Position numbers and translations under genes: made by a program. Shown piece after piece: positions 1 through 8,838 of a stretch of DNA of 64,000 bases. Within the stretch, counting starts at the first letter, position 1, and the number at the start of each line of letters is the position of its first letter. The stretch is taken from positions 25,017-89,016 of the forward strand of contig JAISNN010000014.1 in NCBI GenBank assembly GCA_031276195.1. The letters run 5' to 3'. The notes under the pieces are model-generated. The model worked only from the letters and a program-made list of their open reading frames with translations. It had not been told where the DNA came from and did no database searches. The DNA comes from Clostridiales bacterium (GTDB taxonomy: Bacteria > Bacillota > Clostridia > Christensenellales > JAISNN01).

Positions 1-109
1 CCAAAGATGTGCTGTTAAAAGGAACGAATGAAATCACAATCATAATACTTAACAGTACAATTATAATGGCATGTAGACTTTTGTTAATCATTTTACTCAT
101 AATCTGCAT
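1..109 (-). CDS. N-terminus of a secreted or membrane protein, cut by the window edge
   Basis: Only the first 36 codons are inside the window. The ATG at 107-109 is preceded by a strong Shine-Dalgarno (AAGGAGGAAT on the minus strand, 111-120). The peptide starts MQIMSKMINKSLHAII and continues into a hydrophobic run (IIIVLLSIMIVISFV), followed by a polar stretch PFNSTS. This is the layout of an export signal or a first membrane segment. It is more AT-rich than the neighbouring genes. The rest of the protein is missing, so no function can be given. Confidence 0.6.
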   Translation of the reverse strand, partial: MQIMSKMINKSLHAIIIVLLSIMIVISFVPFNSTSL

Positions 110-377
110 AATTCCTCCTTATATAATTTTTGTATCTCTTACTTAGAACTCGTGTACATAAAATTAAAATGTACTAAAAGATTTCTTTGCTCCTTTACTC
201 ATAAAAATGCCATTTTTTTGTAATCTAATGAAATTGTTTCGCCCCATTTTAATCTATATACGCCGATTCTTAGAAAGCAAATAAATTATTGTTTGTTTTG
301 CCATTTAAAGCCTTTTTATTTTTAAATGAAAAGAAATAAAGTTATTTTTTCATTTTGCTTTTCAAGGTTGTGAAAAG
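110..377. other. AT-rich intergenic spacer
   Basis: The spacer lies between the partial secreted-protein gene and the end of the large YDG-repeat gene. It is very AT-rich. I see no open frame, clear hairpin with T-run, or recognisable RNA. The promoter of the leftmost gene should lie here, but I could not identify a convincing -35/-10 pair. Confidence 0.4.
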
Positions 378-3300
378 TTATTTTTTCGTCTTGCCTTTTA
401 CTTTCGGGACGGCTTGGTTTTTCAGCACGGGGGAGTAGCCTTTCGGGACGGTACGCGGCACTAAGTCGGTATCGATTTTATGCGCGTAGGTCGGGTATTT
501 CGGTTTTTTGACTACTTCTTTCGGGGCGGCGTTCGCGCCGATTCCGTTCATTTGGACGGGGGTTCTCGCTTCTTTGGTCGCGTTCACTCTCTTCACGTCC
601 TCCTGATAGGCGGCGTATCTCTTCGCGTCGGAGGCTTGTTTTGTCATAACAAACGCTTCCTGCGCTTTTTTGGCTTTTTTGATGCCCGCTATGAGATAGT
701 AGATTCCGTAGCCTACGGCGATTGCCGCCGCCGCTTCCGCCGCGCTCACGGCTATCGCGACCCACAGATTTTTGTGCGCGCCCGATTCGTCCACGACGGC
801 GGTATATCTGAACGCGTCGTCGCCCGTCATTTCGGCGGTGATTTTGTAGACGCGGTAGTCGTTGACTTCGAATTCATAGATTCCCGTATCGAAAGATCTT
901 GTTTCGCCGTCATACAGCGTAAATTTCACGCTACAATCTTCCGCGCCCGTGATCGTCAATTTGCCGTCGCTTCTTTCGCTTCCGAATCTCAGTTCTTTGG
1001 GTATGATCACGATCGTGCCTTTATTTTCTCCGATTTGTCCCACGTCGTAATTTTTCAGGTTGTCGTTCGGGTCTATGATTTCGTATTCGATCGTATACAC
1101 GCCTACGAGTACGATTTTATCCCTATACGCTTCGGATATCAGATCGGCGTTGCTGTTCGTAACGGATTTGATCGAGATATAGTTTGAGAAGTCTATGCCG
1201 TCGTTCACGCCCGTTTCGACTCCCGATTGGATTTTGGCTAATTGGTCTTCGCCGTTATAGATTATGGGATCGGGGTTTTGGACTCCGAGCGTAACTTTTC
1301 TCTTTTTGACTTCGACGGCAGTTTCCACGCCCGCGTCGGCCGTATAGTTTTTTGTCCATTGGCTATCGAGAATGAAAGGCAAGCCCGCGAAAGTATAGGT
1401 AGTTCCCGCGCCGTAGATTCCGTTTGAAACCTTTAAGGCGACGTCTTCTCCGTAGTTTGCCCAATCGATCGTACCCGTGATCTTTCCGTCTTTATCCGCG
1501 CCATCCGCTTCCGCCGCGCCCGCGAACATATCGCCGTACTGCGCCGAAGCGATCTTTACGGTCCCGATAACTTTTTTGGTGATATTCGCTTGCGTTTGGA
1601 CGGATGCTCTCATAAGTCCGCCGGCGGCGAGTTGATAGAATCCGGCGTACTCGAACTTACTTAAAAGTTCAAAGTTTCCGCCTACGAGGATATTTTCTCC
1701 GGCGTCCGCGCTTCTAAACTGCGGATCGATAAAGGTATAGTCCTCACCTTTCGTCAAGGTTACGGCATTGTCCAAGTGGGGAACAAGCCCGGCGAACGAG
1801 AGGGTGTAGGACGTTACGCTTTTCTCGCCGTCGTATTCTTTATCCGGGACGGTTAAGACGGGATTTAAAGGACGTTTAGTCATACCCGCATAGAAAGTTA
1901 TGAAACTGTCGTTGCCTTCCCATTGGTAGTTTTTGGTGATGTTGTCGGAGTCTTCGAGCAGCAAACTGATATGGACGGGCATACGGTTTGAGAGTTCGGT
2001 AAAGTCGGCGTATTCCGCGCTAACAAAGTAGTTTATTCCCGATATGAATCCATCTCCGTCCGTACCCACGAATCCGTCGAACCGAACCGCCGCGCCCACC
2101 GCCGCTTTTGTGCCGTCGTAGACTTTGGTGGTTTGTGTGAGGGAGGGGGTTACGGTCAACCAGCGTTTTGTGATTTCGACCGCCGTACCCGATTGGACGG
2201 TGAACTCGGTGAACGCAAAATTTTTCAACAGATCGGAGTCCGCGTTCGGGGTAACGGTAACATTCAGCGTAACGCCCTCTTGAACCATATAAGAGGAATA
2301 GACCGCGCTTACGGTATACTGTCTGTCGGGTTGAGCGGCGTCGCCGCCCGGTCTGACGTAGCCCGTGAATTCTAAGGTATAACTTCCTTCGGGGACTTTG
2401 TCCGTTCCGTCGTATTGTTTTCCTTGCGCGCCCGTAACGATAAAGGATATCGGGGCTTTTGAGATCGTATAAGCCGTTTCGGTTTCTTTACTTGTCGGTA
2501 CGTTATAGTTGATATCGAGATCCGAACCGCTTGCGATTGTCAAGGTCGTTATGATTGTTCTATCCCCGGCATCCGCGGACGAATACGCCGCGGCGACGGT
2601 ATAACCGCCGGACGGCTGATCGCCGACGTAGTTTGAGAAACTCACGGTAACCGTTCCGAAGTCCGCTTTGCCGTCGTAGGTTTTGCCCGTAAAGGTTTGG
2701 TCGACGTTGAAGTCGATCGTTCTTTTTTGGATTGTCAAGCCGCTGAGGACGGTTTTTAGAGTATCGGGGATGAGGAAGTTTTGCAATAAATCGCCCGTCG
2801 TGTTTGTGATCGACACGGAGAGTTTGCTCCCCGCGTTTTTGTCCGTGTAGGCGGCGGCTACGGTATATTCGCTTGTTACGGGCTGATCGGCTTCGCCCGA
2901 ACCGTTTACGTAGCCGTTAAACGTTATGGTATATTCGCCCGCGTCCGTATTGCCGTCATAGGTTTTTCCCGTTCCCGTGATCGAGAAAGAGATACCCTTT
3001 TTTTCGATCGTACCCGTACCCCAGACTTGGGACAGAGCGTTGCCCAAGCCGCCCGCTTTGTAGGTATAGTTTCTGCCCAAACTCGAATCCGCAACGGGCG
3101 AGAGGGTTACGGTAACCGCCCGGCTACCCGCGTCTTTGCTTGCGTATAAGGCGGAGGTCGCATATTGTCCGTCGGGTTGAGCCGCGCTTCCCGCCGCGCC
3201 CGAATCGGGCGTGTTTTCGGGAACGACGTAGCCGTTGAAATTCAAGGAATAGGGGGCGATATACGCGTTTGTGCCGTCATAGGTTTTGTTCGCGGCTTGC

Positions 3301-5366
3301 CCGGGGATAACCCAAGTAACTTCTTTTTTCGAGACCGTATAGGTTGACGAAGCCATGGTTTTATTTAAAATCTCGTGGTTTTTGTCCAATTGATTGCCGT
3401 TTTCGTTGACCGCGACGGTAACTTTGATTGTGTATGTCCCGACCTCGAAACCTCCGCCTTCCGCGTGAGAAGCGTCAATTCCGTAGACGACCGCCGCGGC
3501 GCGGTTATAATCCGCCGCTTCGGGCTGCCCCTCTTCTCCGCCCGGTTTGAGGTAGTTCGAGAAATTAAGGGTATAGGCCGTCAAACTCTTTCCGTCATAG
3601 ACTTTGCTTGCGGGGGTAACCGTAAAGGTAATTTGTCTTTTGGTGATCTCCGCGTCCGGAATGACAGTAGAGGTCAAATCGTTGTTTATATTGAAATTTT
3701 TGTTTATCGCCGCACCCGGGATCAGCGTCGCGGAAATATACCGCGCGCCCACGTCCGGCGCGTCATACGCCGCGCTTAAGGTGAATTCACCCGCCGCGGG
3801 TTGAGGGTTCGCCCCTCCGCCGCCGCCGACGGGAACAAAGCCCGTAAACCTCACGCTATAACAATCGGGATCGAGTACGTCCGCTGTTCCGTCGTAGGTC
3901 TTTCCGTTTTGCCCTCCGCTGACTACAAATTCGAAAGTCATATCTTTCTTTAAAATTGTGAAATTAAAGGTTCTTTGTCCGATTACGATATAACTCGAAC
4001 TGCTAAGCCTTTCCAGCAACGCCGTATAGGTATAACTCCCCGCGTCCGTAGGCTTTGCCGCGTTTTCATAGCCCGTCGCTTTATAGAGAGGCGAAACGCG
4101 GTCTACGTTCATACCTCCGCTTGCGGTATAAGTCGGACCTTGCGCCACGCCCGAATATGTATAATCCGTAATGGCGGGGTTTATGTCGGGAACAGCCGCG
4201 AAATCCGCTCTCAGCGGAACGGCTTTCGTTTCACCCGAAACCTCATAAAACTTAACGCCCTTTATCGTCGGCTTGGCGGAATACGTATTCCCCGCGATCG
4301 TAACGCCCGCGTCCGTAGAAACCCAATTTGTAAAATAGTACCCCTCGTTTCCTCTCGGGATAAGGTCAAGTTCAAGATTCGCCGTCCCCAGCAACTGAGC
4401 CGCCGTAACGGTTTTGGAAGCCGCCGCCGTAACCGTTCCGTTCGCTCCCTCGGTTGCGGTGATTTTGGGAATGTTGTATGTCATTGTAAACGAAACGCTC
4501 CCGACCGAAGTCGAGGCTTCGGCAACTCTGTTAGCAAGATTCCAAGTTCCGCCTTTGTTTGCTTGCGCATACGAATATATTAAAATATAGACCGCCGTCT
4601 TGTTTTTTAACTGAGCGGACGTAATGCTCACCGTCTTCGACAACCTGCTCCCGTCTACAACGCCGCTCGTGCTGTTGTCGCTGTATATGCAGCCGTTCGA
4701 CCCGACCGCCGAAGTATCATCCCAACCGACATTCGCTCCGTCGTCGTTGTAGACGTGAACATAAGATCTGCGTCCGTTGTCAGATCCTTCCGTATAGTTG
4801 TGCATCCCATAAACAAAGGTCATACTAATCGTGGAAACTCTGTCGTTGTTGATCGCCGTCTTTTGCTCCGCGCTTAGATTGATCTTAATCCAAGTTCCTG
4901 CCGCCGCTTTTTGGTCTCCGGAGGAACTCAATTTCAACCAGCCCGAATACCACCCCGTGTTGTTGCCGTTACTTGAGGTACTGTTGTCTTTTTTTGCTTC
5001 CCCGCCTGAGTTGCCGCTGAGCGTTACCGCACCGTCGCTAAGACCCGTCATCGACGCCTCGGCGCTTGCCCATCTAGTTCTAGAGGTATCACCGCTCTCG
5101 CCCGTTACGCCGCCGCCTACGTCTTCACCGCCAACGTCAATCGCTCCGCCCGAAATTCCGCCGCCGGCGTCTTCACCCGAACCGCCGCCTTCTCCCCCAA
5201 CGTCAAGCGCGGACGAATCCTCAACTCCGCCCCCATTAGGCTCAATCAACGACGCGCACCCGAAAATGCCCGCGGAAAAAATCCCGCCAAACAACATTAC
5301 TATAGCAAAAAAACTTACCAAAAGTCTTAATCCAACAGTTCCGTTTCCGTTTCCCGCTCTTCTCAT
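378..5366 (-). CDS. Giant YDG/MBG-repeat cell-surface protein
   Basis: This 1662-residue exported protein is probably a cell-surface adhesin or scaffold. Residues 13-37 form a signal peptide ending in a lipobox-like IFGC, so Cys37 may be lipidated. A Gly/Ser/Asp-rich linker follows, then a jelly-roll-like N-terminal region. Between about residues 480 and 1400 there are at least eight repeats of roughly 100 residues, each opening with a K-x-YDG signature (KTYDGTAD, KVYDGKS, KTYDGTN, KTYDGNT, KTYDGKA, KQYDGTD, KVYDGTK, KEYDGEK) and carrying a SFxxY/NF strand. These are typical of YDG/MBG surface domains. Near the C-terminus a hydrophobic helix (about 1555-1580) precedes a Lys-rich tail, so it may be anchored at both ends. 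There is no LPXTG motif. The start has a good SD (AAGGAG). The ligand is unknown. Confidence 0.85.
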   Translation of the reverse strand: MRRAGNGNGTVGLRLLVSFFAIVMLFGGIFSAGIFGCASLIEPNGGGVEDSSALDVGGEGGGSGEDAGGGISGGAIDVGGEDVGGGVTGESGDTSRTRWASAEASMTGLSDGAVTLSGNSGGEAKKDNSTSSNGNNTGWYSGWLKLSSSGDQKAAAGTWIKINLSAEQKTAINNDRVSTISMTFVYGMHNYTEGSDNGRRSYVHVYNDDGANVGWDDTSAVGSNGCIYSDNSTSGVVDGSRLSKTVSITSAQLKNKTAVYILIYSYAQANKGGTWNLANRVAEASTSVGSVSFTMTYNIPKITATEGANGTVTAAASKTVTAAQLLGTANLELDLIPRGNEGYYFTNWVSTDAGVTIAGNTYSAKPTIKGVKFYEVSGETKAVPLRADFAAVPDINPAITDYTYSGVAQGPTYTASGGMNVDRVSPLYKATGYENAAKPTDAGSYTYTALLERLSSSSYIVIGQRTFNFTILKKDMTFEFVVSGGQNGKTYDGTADVLDPDCYSVRFTGFVPVGGGGGANPQPAAGEFTLSAAYDAPDVGARYISATLIPGAAINKNFNINNDLTSTVIPDAEITKRQITFTVTPASKVYDGKSLTAYTLNFSNYLKPGGEEGQPEAADYNRAAAVVYGIDASHAEGGGFEVGTYTIKVTVAVNENGNQLDKNHEILNKTMASSTYTVSKKEVTWVIPGQAANKTYDGTNAYIAPYSLNFNGYVVPENTPDSGAAGSAAQPDGQYATSALYASKDAGSRAVTVTLSPVADSSLGRNYTYKAGGLGNALSQVWGTGTIEKKGISFSITGTGKTYDGNTDAGEYTITFNGYVNGSGEADQPVTSEYTVAAAYTDKNAGSKLSVSITNTTGDLLQNFLIPDTLKTVLSGLTIQKRTIDFNVDQTFTGKTYDGKADFGTVTVSFSNYVGDQPSGGYTVAAAYSSADAGDRTIITTLTIASGSDLDINYNVPTSKETETAYTISKAPISFIVTGAQGKQYDGTDKVPEGSYTLEFTGYVRPGGDAAQPDRQYTVSAVYSSYMVQEGVTLNVTVTPNADSDLLKNFAFTEFTVQSGTAVEITKRWLTVTPSLTQTTKVYDGTKAAVGAAVRFDGFVGTDGDGFISGINYFVSAEYADFTELSNRMPVHISLLLEDSDNITKNYQWEGNDSFITFYAGMTKRPLNPVLTVPDKEYDGEKSVTSYTLSFAGLVPHLDNAVTLTKGEDYTFIDPQFRSADAGENILVGGNFELLSKFEYAGFYQLAAGGLMRASVQTQANITKKVIGTVKIASAQYGDMFAGAAEADGADKDGKITGTIDWANYGEDVALKVSNGIYGAGTTYTFAGLPFILDSQWTKNYTADAGVETAVEVKKRKVTLGVQNPDPIIYNGEDQLAKIQSGVETGVNDGIDFSNYISIKSVTNSNADLISEAYRDKIVLVGVYTIEYEIIDPNDNLKNYDVGQIGENKGTIVIIPKELRFGSERSDGKLTITGAEDCSVKFTLYDGETRSFDTGIYEFEVNDYRVYKITAEMTGDDAFRYTAVVDESGAHKNLWVAIAVSAAEAAAAIAVGYGIYYLIAGIKKAKKAQEAFVMTKQASDAKRYAAYQEDVKRVNATKEARTPVQMNGIGANAAPKEVVKKPKYPTYAHKIDTDLVPRTVPKGYSPVLKNQAVPKVKGKTKK

Positions 5367-6569
5367 AAAATCCTCGTCTCCTTAAAAAAAGGTCTAATTT
5401 ATTCTTTTAAGCCGCGCGTCCGCTCGGTGTGAAATCAATATCAGTCTTGTTTAAAACGCCCAAATCACCGCTTGCCTTTCAATTCCTTATCCGCTATTCC
5501 CCTCCGTGGGAGGGGGCAAGGGGGTGGGGCGAAGTTCTCTTGTTTTCCTTATTTTCCTTATTTTCCGCTTGTCTGCCGTTTTCTATTCGGTCGTACCCGC
5601 TTTCTTTCTATTCGGTCGCCCCACCCCTTAATCCCCTCCCACGGAGGGGAATTTCCTATATACACGCTTTTTGAGTGAAACGCTTGATCTATTTTTGTTA
5701 GGTTGTGCTTGCTTTCTTATGTTGTCTAACTTTTTTCTGTTGTTGTCTAACTTTTTTCCGTTCTGTCGCTTGCCACGCTTTTTATTTCTTTCCCACCGAT
5801 AAGGGCGGGCGGGCGGGGGCTTTACTTATTTTCCGCTATTCCCCTCCGTGGGAGGGGATCAAAGGGGTGGGGCGAAACGTTCCGTTTGATACGGACTATT
5901 TACGTCAATACGATAGGAAACGAAAACGACGCATTTTATATACGTAAAATAAAGATCCCTATCTCCTTTTTATACGCCCAAATACACGGCTCGCAAAAAA
6001 ATGTGAACCGTTCCCATTCTTAGTTATGTATATTATATAACCGATATCCGCTCTTGTCAATACCCTTTTTAAAAAAAATTTAATAAATTTTCAAAAAGTT
6101 TCGGTTTTTAAGATAAAATTTTAAAATTTTAAAAAAAATGCAGGGAAAAAACTTTTTAGAAAAAAGTTTTCTCCCATACCCTCTTTCAAAAACTTTTAGT
6201 AATAGTAATTCAAACTTTTTGTGATTTGTTCATTATTCGGGAAAAACTTTTTAGAAAAAAGTCTTTCCCGTACCCTTTTCAAAAACTTTCGGTAATAGTA
6301 ATTCAAACTTTTTGTGATTTGTTCATTATTCGGGAAAAAACTTTTTGAAAAAAGTTTTCTCCCGTACCCTCTTTCAAAAACTTTTAGTAATAGTAATTCA
6401 AACTTTTAGTAACCGTAGTACAAACTTTTAGTAACCGTAGTACAAACTTTTAGTAACCGTAGTACAAACTTTCAGTAATAGTCCAAACTTTCAGTAACCG
6501 TAGTACAAACTTTCAGTAATAGTCCAAACTTTTTACGCGCGTTCAAAATTCCGTAATTAATACAAAAAA
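5367..6569. repeat. Gene-free repeat-rich region
   Basis: 1.2 kb without a convincing gene. It holds three copies of the CCCCTCCGTGGGAGGGG hairpin element: 5497-5530, an inverted copy at 5617-5652, and 5838-5874. It also has short tandem TTGTCTAACTTTTT units near 5715-5755. After an AT-rich stretch comes the array at 6143-6535. Open frames read here are translations of repeats. Confidence 0.7.
6143..6535. repeat. Tandem array, left copy flanking hicAB
   Basis: Units of about 96-100 bp begin with the hairpin GGGAAAAACTTTTTAGAAAA and continue with CTTTCAAAAACTTT, AGTAATAGTAATTCAAAC and a GTGATTTGTTCATTATTC tail. Starts are near 6143, 6239 and 6339. The array then breaks into short ACTTTCAGTAATAGTCCAA and CTTTTAGTAACCGTAGTAC subunits and ends in TTTTTACGCGCGTTCAAAA. 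The same order of units and the same end recur at 7443-7760 on the other side of hicAB. Confidence 0.85.
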
Positions 6570-6962
6570 CTATACGTCCAAACGCCGCCTCAACGCCTCC
6601 TGCAATACCTGCGAAAAATTTAAACCGCTTTGCTCCGCTTCACGGTTCAACCACGCGGGAATCGATAAGGTCTTCTTTACCGCCTTGCCGTCGTAAAATC
6701 GCCGATAAAAATCCGTGTCGCAACGGATAAATTGCACAAATTCCCCCTCTACCGTCCGTATACCCTTTATTCCGCTCGCTTCCGGCAAACACCCCTTCTC
6801 AACCTCTATGCCGTATAAAGTCAAACAAAGCACGTCCTGCGCCATATCCATAGCGCACGTCAAATCATCACCGCACGTGTAGCAACTCTCAAAATCGGGG
6901 AACCTTACGGAATAACCTCCGCCCTCCTCCGGCGTGAAAACCGCGGGATAAACATATTTCAT
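6570..6962 (-). CDS. hicB: HicB-family antitoxin
   Basis: 130 residues. HicB antitoxins neutralise the mRNA-interferase HicA and repress their own promoter. The N-terminal half is the typical HicB partial RNase H-like fold: MKYVYPAVFTPEEGGGYSV, then FPDFESCYTCGDDLTCAM and a helix with AQDVLCLTL. The C-terminal part (KKTLSIPAWLNREAEQSGLNFSQVLQEALRRRL) has the sequence of a ribbon-helix-helix DNA-binding domain. The gene has a strong SD (CAGGAGG) and lies 156 bp downstream of hicA on the same strand, a larger gap than is usual for such pairs. Regulation is probably through the palindrome in the hicA promoter (7374-7388). The family call is firm; activity is inferred. Confidence 0.9.
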   Translation of the reverse strand: MKYVYPAVFTPEEGGGYSVRFPDFESCYTCGDDLTCAMDMAQDVLCLTLYGIEVEKGCLPEASGIKGIRTVEGEFVQFIRCDTDFYRRFYDGKAVKKTLSIPAWLNREAEQSGLNFSQVLQEALRRRLDV

Positions 6963-7118
6963 TATAATCCGCCTCCTGTTTTTCGTTTATTGTTTTTCGT
7001 TTTTTGTTTCTATCGTTTCTATCGTTTCTATCGTTTCCGCTTTTGACATTCCTATTATTTCCTCTTTTTTGTATTTTTTACATTCCTCAACCCATTACGA
7101 AACTTTTAATCCGCTCTC

Positions 7119-7313
7119 TTACTCTTTTTCCTTTAATCCCGCGTCTTTCAAAATCGCGTTCAGCGTACCCGTCTTTACTTCTTGCGAATCATGCCGCCCA
7201 ACGGGAAAACGCTTTTCCGTTTTCGCGCTATACCATATTTCGTGATTCGCTCCGCCGCGCTCCATTCGACACCCGTTCTTTTTGAGCAGTTTTTTCAATT
7301 CGCCGTACTTCAT
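7119..7313 (-). CDS. hicA: HicA-family mRNA-interferase toxin
   Basis: 64 residues from the ATG at 7313. I prefer this start over the ATG six bases upstream because the GAGG Shine-Dalgarno is then 8 bases away instead of 2. HicA toxins have a double-stranded RNA-binding-like fold and cleave mRNA. Seen here: MKYGELKKLLKKNGC at the N-terminus, the active-site region RGGANHEIW with the expected His, then FPVGRHDSQEVKTGTLNAIL and DAGL. Both halves of the family signature are intact, so the toxin looks functional. It is the first gene of the hicAB operon, behind an excellent promoter (7369-7397). The whole cassette is bracketed by two homologous repeat arrays. Confidence 0.92.
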   Translation of the reverse strand: MKYGELKKLLKKNGCRMERGGANHEIWYSAKTEKRFPVGRHDSQEVKTGTLNAILKDAGLKEKE

Positions 7314-7368
7314 TGGCATAGCCTCGCATCTTAATTTGTATATATAGTGATTTATCTAATTCATCTAT

Positions 7369-7397
7369 ATTATACGTATTCAATACGTATTTGTCAA
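7369..7397 (-). promoter_or_regulatory. hicAB promoter with embedded palindromic operator
   Basis: On the minus strand TTGACA (7392-7397) and TATAAT (7369-7374) are separated by exactly 17 bases. The spacer is almost filled by a perfect palindrome, ACGTATT-C-AATACGT (7374-7388). That is the expected position and form for the operator bound by the RHH domain of HicB to autoregulate the operon. Confidence 0.8.
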
Positions 7398-7442
7398 TAC
7401 TTTTTCGTTATTTTTTTATTTTTTTGTTTTTTTCAGAATTAT

Positions 7443-7760
7443 TCGGGAAAAACTTTTTAGAAAAAAGTCTTTCCCATACCCTCTTTCAAAAACTTTCGGT
7501 AATAGTAATTCAAACTTTTTGTGATTTGTTCATTATTCGGGAAAGACTTTTTAGAAAAAAGTCTTTCCCATACCCTTTTCAAAAACTTTTAGTAATAGTA
7601 ATTCAAACTTTTTGTAACTTGTTCATTATTCGGGAAAAAACTTTTTGAAAAAAGTTTTCTCCCGTACCCTCTTTCAAAAACTTTCGGTAATCGTAATTCA
7701 AACTTTTAATAACCGTAGTACAAACTTTCAGTAATAGTCCAAACTTTTTACGCGCGTTCA
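7443..7760. repeat. Tandem array, right copy flanking hicAB
   Basis: Same units in the same orientation as 6143-6535. Units of about 96 bp start near 7443, 7539 and 7635, followed by the short CTTTTAATAACCGTAGTAC and CTTTCAGTAATAGTCC subunits and the same TTTTTACGCGCGTTCAAAA end. The two arrays form roughly 300-bp direct repeats around the toxin-antitoxin genes. The frame read through 7391-7648 is repeat translation, not a gene. Confidence 0.85.
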
Positions 7761-7818
7761 AAAACTTCCCAAAATCCGTAAAAAAAAGTCCGCAAAAATC
7801 ATTCCGCGAACCTTATCT

Positions 7819-7894
7819 TGGAGCTGCTAACGCGATTCGAACGCGTGACCTCGTCCTTACCAAGGACGTGCTCTACCGACTGAGCCATAGCAGC
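7819..7894 (-). tRNA. tRNA-Thr (anticodon GGT)
   Basis: A 76-nt cloverleaf read on the minus strand. The acceptor stem GCTGCTA pairs with TAGCAGC, the discriminator is T and CCA is encoded. The anticodon stem-loop is CGTCC-TTGGTAA-GGACG, giving anticodon GGT. The T-arm CGCGTTCGAATCGCG is intact. Confidence 0.97.
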
Positions 7895-7972
7895 AAAATA
7901 ATTTAGTTTGATAATATATCCTTATTTGTCAATCTACACAGAAAAAATCCCATCCAAATAAAACACAAAACC

Positions 7973-8131
7973 TTAACCGCGCGCCTTCTCTTTGCACTTG
8001 TCCAGCAAACGCCTTTCAACTTCTTTAAGAGAATAGGTCTTCGCTCCCGATAACCTAAAAGCCTCGGATTTTAAAAGTTTTTCCCTCAGTTCCAAAAGTT
8101 TTTCCGTTTTATCGAAAGTTTCAGTTTCCAT
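7973..8131 (-). CDS. Small hypothetical protein, 52 residues
   Basis: This short frame starts METETFDKTEKLLELREKLL, contains AKTYSLKEVERRLLDKC and ends with a basic tail. The charged helix followed by a T-Y-S-L-x-E-V-x-x-x-L segment resembles small proteins that accompany toxin-antitoxin or addiction-like loci in Firmicutes, but I cannot name a family. The codon use is like that of real genes and the frame fills the gap between two tRNA genes. No toxin partner is visible next to it. The SD is weak. I consider it probably real, with unknown function. Confidence 0.5.
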   Translation of the reverse strand: METETFDKTEKLLELREKLLKSEAFRLSGAKTYSLKEVERRLLDKCKEKARG

Positions 8132-8261
8132 AACGACATTCCAAAAATATTATGCGTACATTATATGCGAATATTTAAAGAATGTCAAGCGGAAAATAGG
8201 GTAAAGTTTTCACGCGAATATCAAAATTCTTAAAAAAATATCGGCAAATCATAAATTTCGG

Positions 8262-8290
8262 TTGATTTTTTTCGCCGAATGTGTTAAAAT
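8262..8290 (+). promoter_or_regulatory. Promoter of the tRNA-Gln transcript
   Basis: TTGATT (8262-8267) and TAAAAT (8285-8290) are separated by 17 bases. Transcription would begin near 8297 and run through a short structured leader into tRNA-Gln at 8374. Confidence 0.6.
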
Positions 8291-8298
8291 CTTTATAG

Positions 8299-8346
8299 GC
8301 GGTGAGGAAAAATGCGCCCGTCAAAACGTAAACCTAAATGGGCTTT
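8299..8346 (+). other. Stem-loop in the tRNA-Gln leader
   Basis: The leader can form an outer stem CGGTGA/TCACCG around an inner GCCC/GGGC stem that is followed by five T. It could be a processing or attenuation structure, or a short independent RNA. It matches no riboswitch that I know. Confidence 0.35.
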
Positions 8347-8373
8347 TTAACCTTTCACCGAAAACCTCTATGT

Positions 8374-8447
8374 TGGAGCATGGTGTAGTGGTAACACATA
8401 GGCCTCTGACTCCTATGTTGTAAGTTCGATTCTTACTGCTCCTGCCA
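8374..8447 (+). tRNA. tRNA-Gln (anticodon CTG)
   Basis: 74 nt including an encoded CCA. The acceptor strand TGGAGCA pairs with TGCTCC, leaving a U-U at 1-72. The discriminator is G, as required by glutaminyl-tRNA synthetase. The anticodon loop is CTCTGAC, giving CTG, and the T-arm GTAAGTTCGATTCTTAC is regular. The anticodon stem has one weak base pair (31-39). Confidence 0.93.
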
Positions 8448-8450
8448 AAA

Positions 8451-8487
8451 AAACGTCCGTTCCTTTTTTGTGAACGAACGTTTTTTT
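8451..8487 (+). terminator. Intrinsic terminator after tRNA-Gln
   Basis: AACGTCCGTTC and GAACGAACGTT form an 11-bp stem with one mismatch, followed by seven T. It begins four bases after the CCA end. Confidence 0.85.
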
Positions 8488-8532
8488 CTTGCCGACGGAT
8501 TCGATACCGAACCGAAAAATATAAAAAAAGTT

Positions 8533-8690
8533 TGATATGATTGAGAAAAGCCGTAAACTTTTATGCGAAAGATAAAACAATCCGATATGGTAAAAGACTA
8601 AATTTTTATGCGGAATGTAAAACAATACGATATGGTAAAAGACGTAAACTTTTATAGCGGAATACAAAACAATCCGATATAATAGTGAAA
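8533..8690. repeat. Tandem repeats of about 45 bp
   Basis: Three to four degenerate units of the form GTAAACTTTTATGCG-GAA-TAAAACAATCCGATATGGTAAAAGAC follow the tRNA-Gln terminator. They contain no open gene on the plus strand, and the minus-strand frames here are translations of the repeat. Confidence 0.7.
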
Positions 8691-8772
8691 TTCGGAAAAA
8701 CGAAAAGCAAAACAAAAAATTCCATACGCAATTCCGTAAAGTCTATATCATAACAATACCGAAAAAAGGGAC

Positions 8773-8801
8773 TTGACATATTTTTCAATTTGAGATATAA
8801 T
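8773..8801 (+). promoter_or_regulatory. Promoter of the membrane-protein gene at 8977
   Basis: Consensus TTGACA (8773-8778) and TATAAT (8796-8801) with a 17-base spacer. The leader downstream carries the 4 x 34-bp repeat array. Confidence 0.85.
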
Positions 8802-8838
8802 ATATGTGAGCCGATAATTACGCGTATAAGAAAATTAT

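Noticed and set aside
480..1187. Long plus-strand frame of 235 codons and other plus-strand frames across 0.4-5.4 kb
   Set aside because: They lie antisense to the YDG-repeat gene, have no ribosome site and no recognisable domain; they are shadows of a GC-biased third position.
7391..7648. Plus-strand frame through the array right of hicAB
   Set aside because: Repeat translation, no SD, low complexity.
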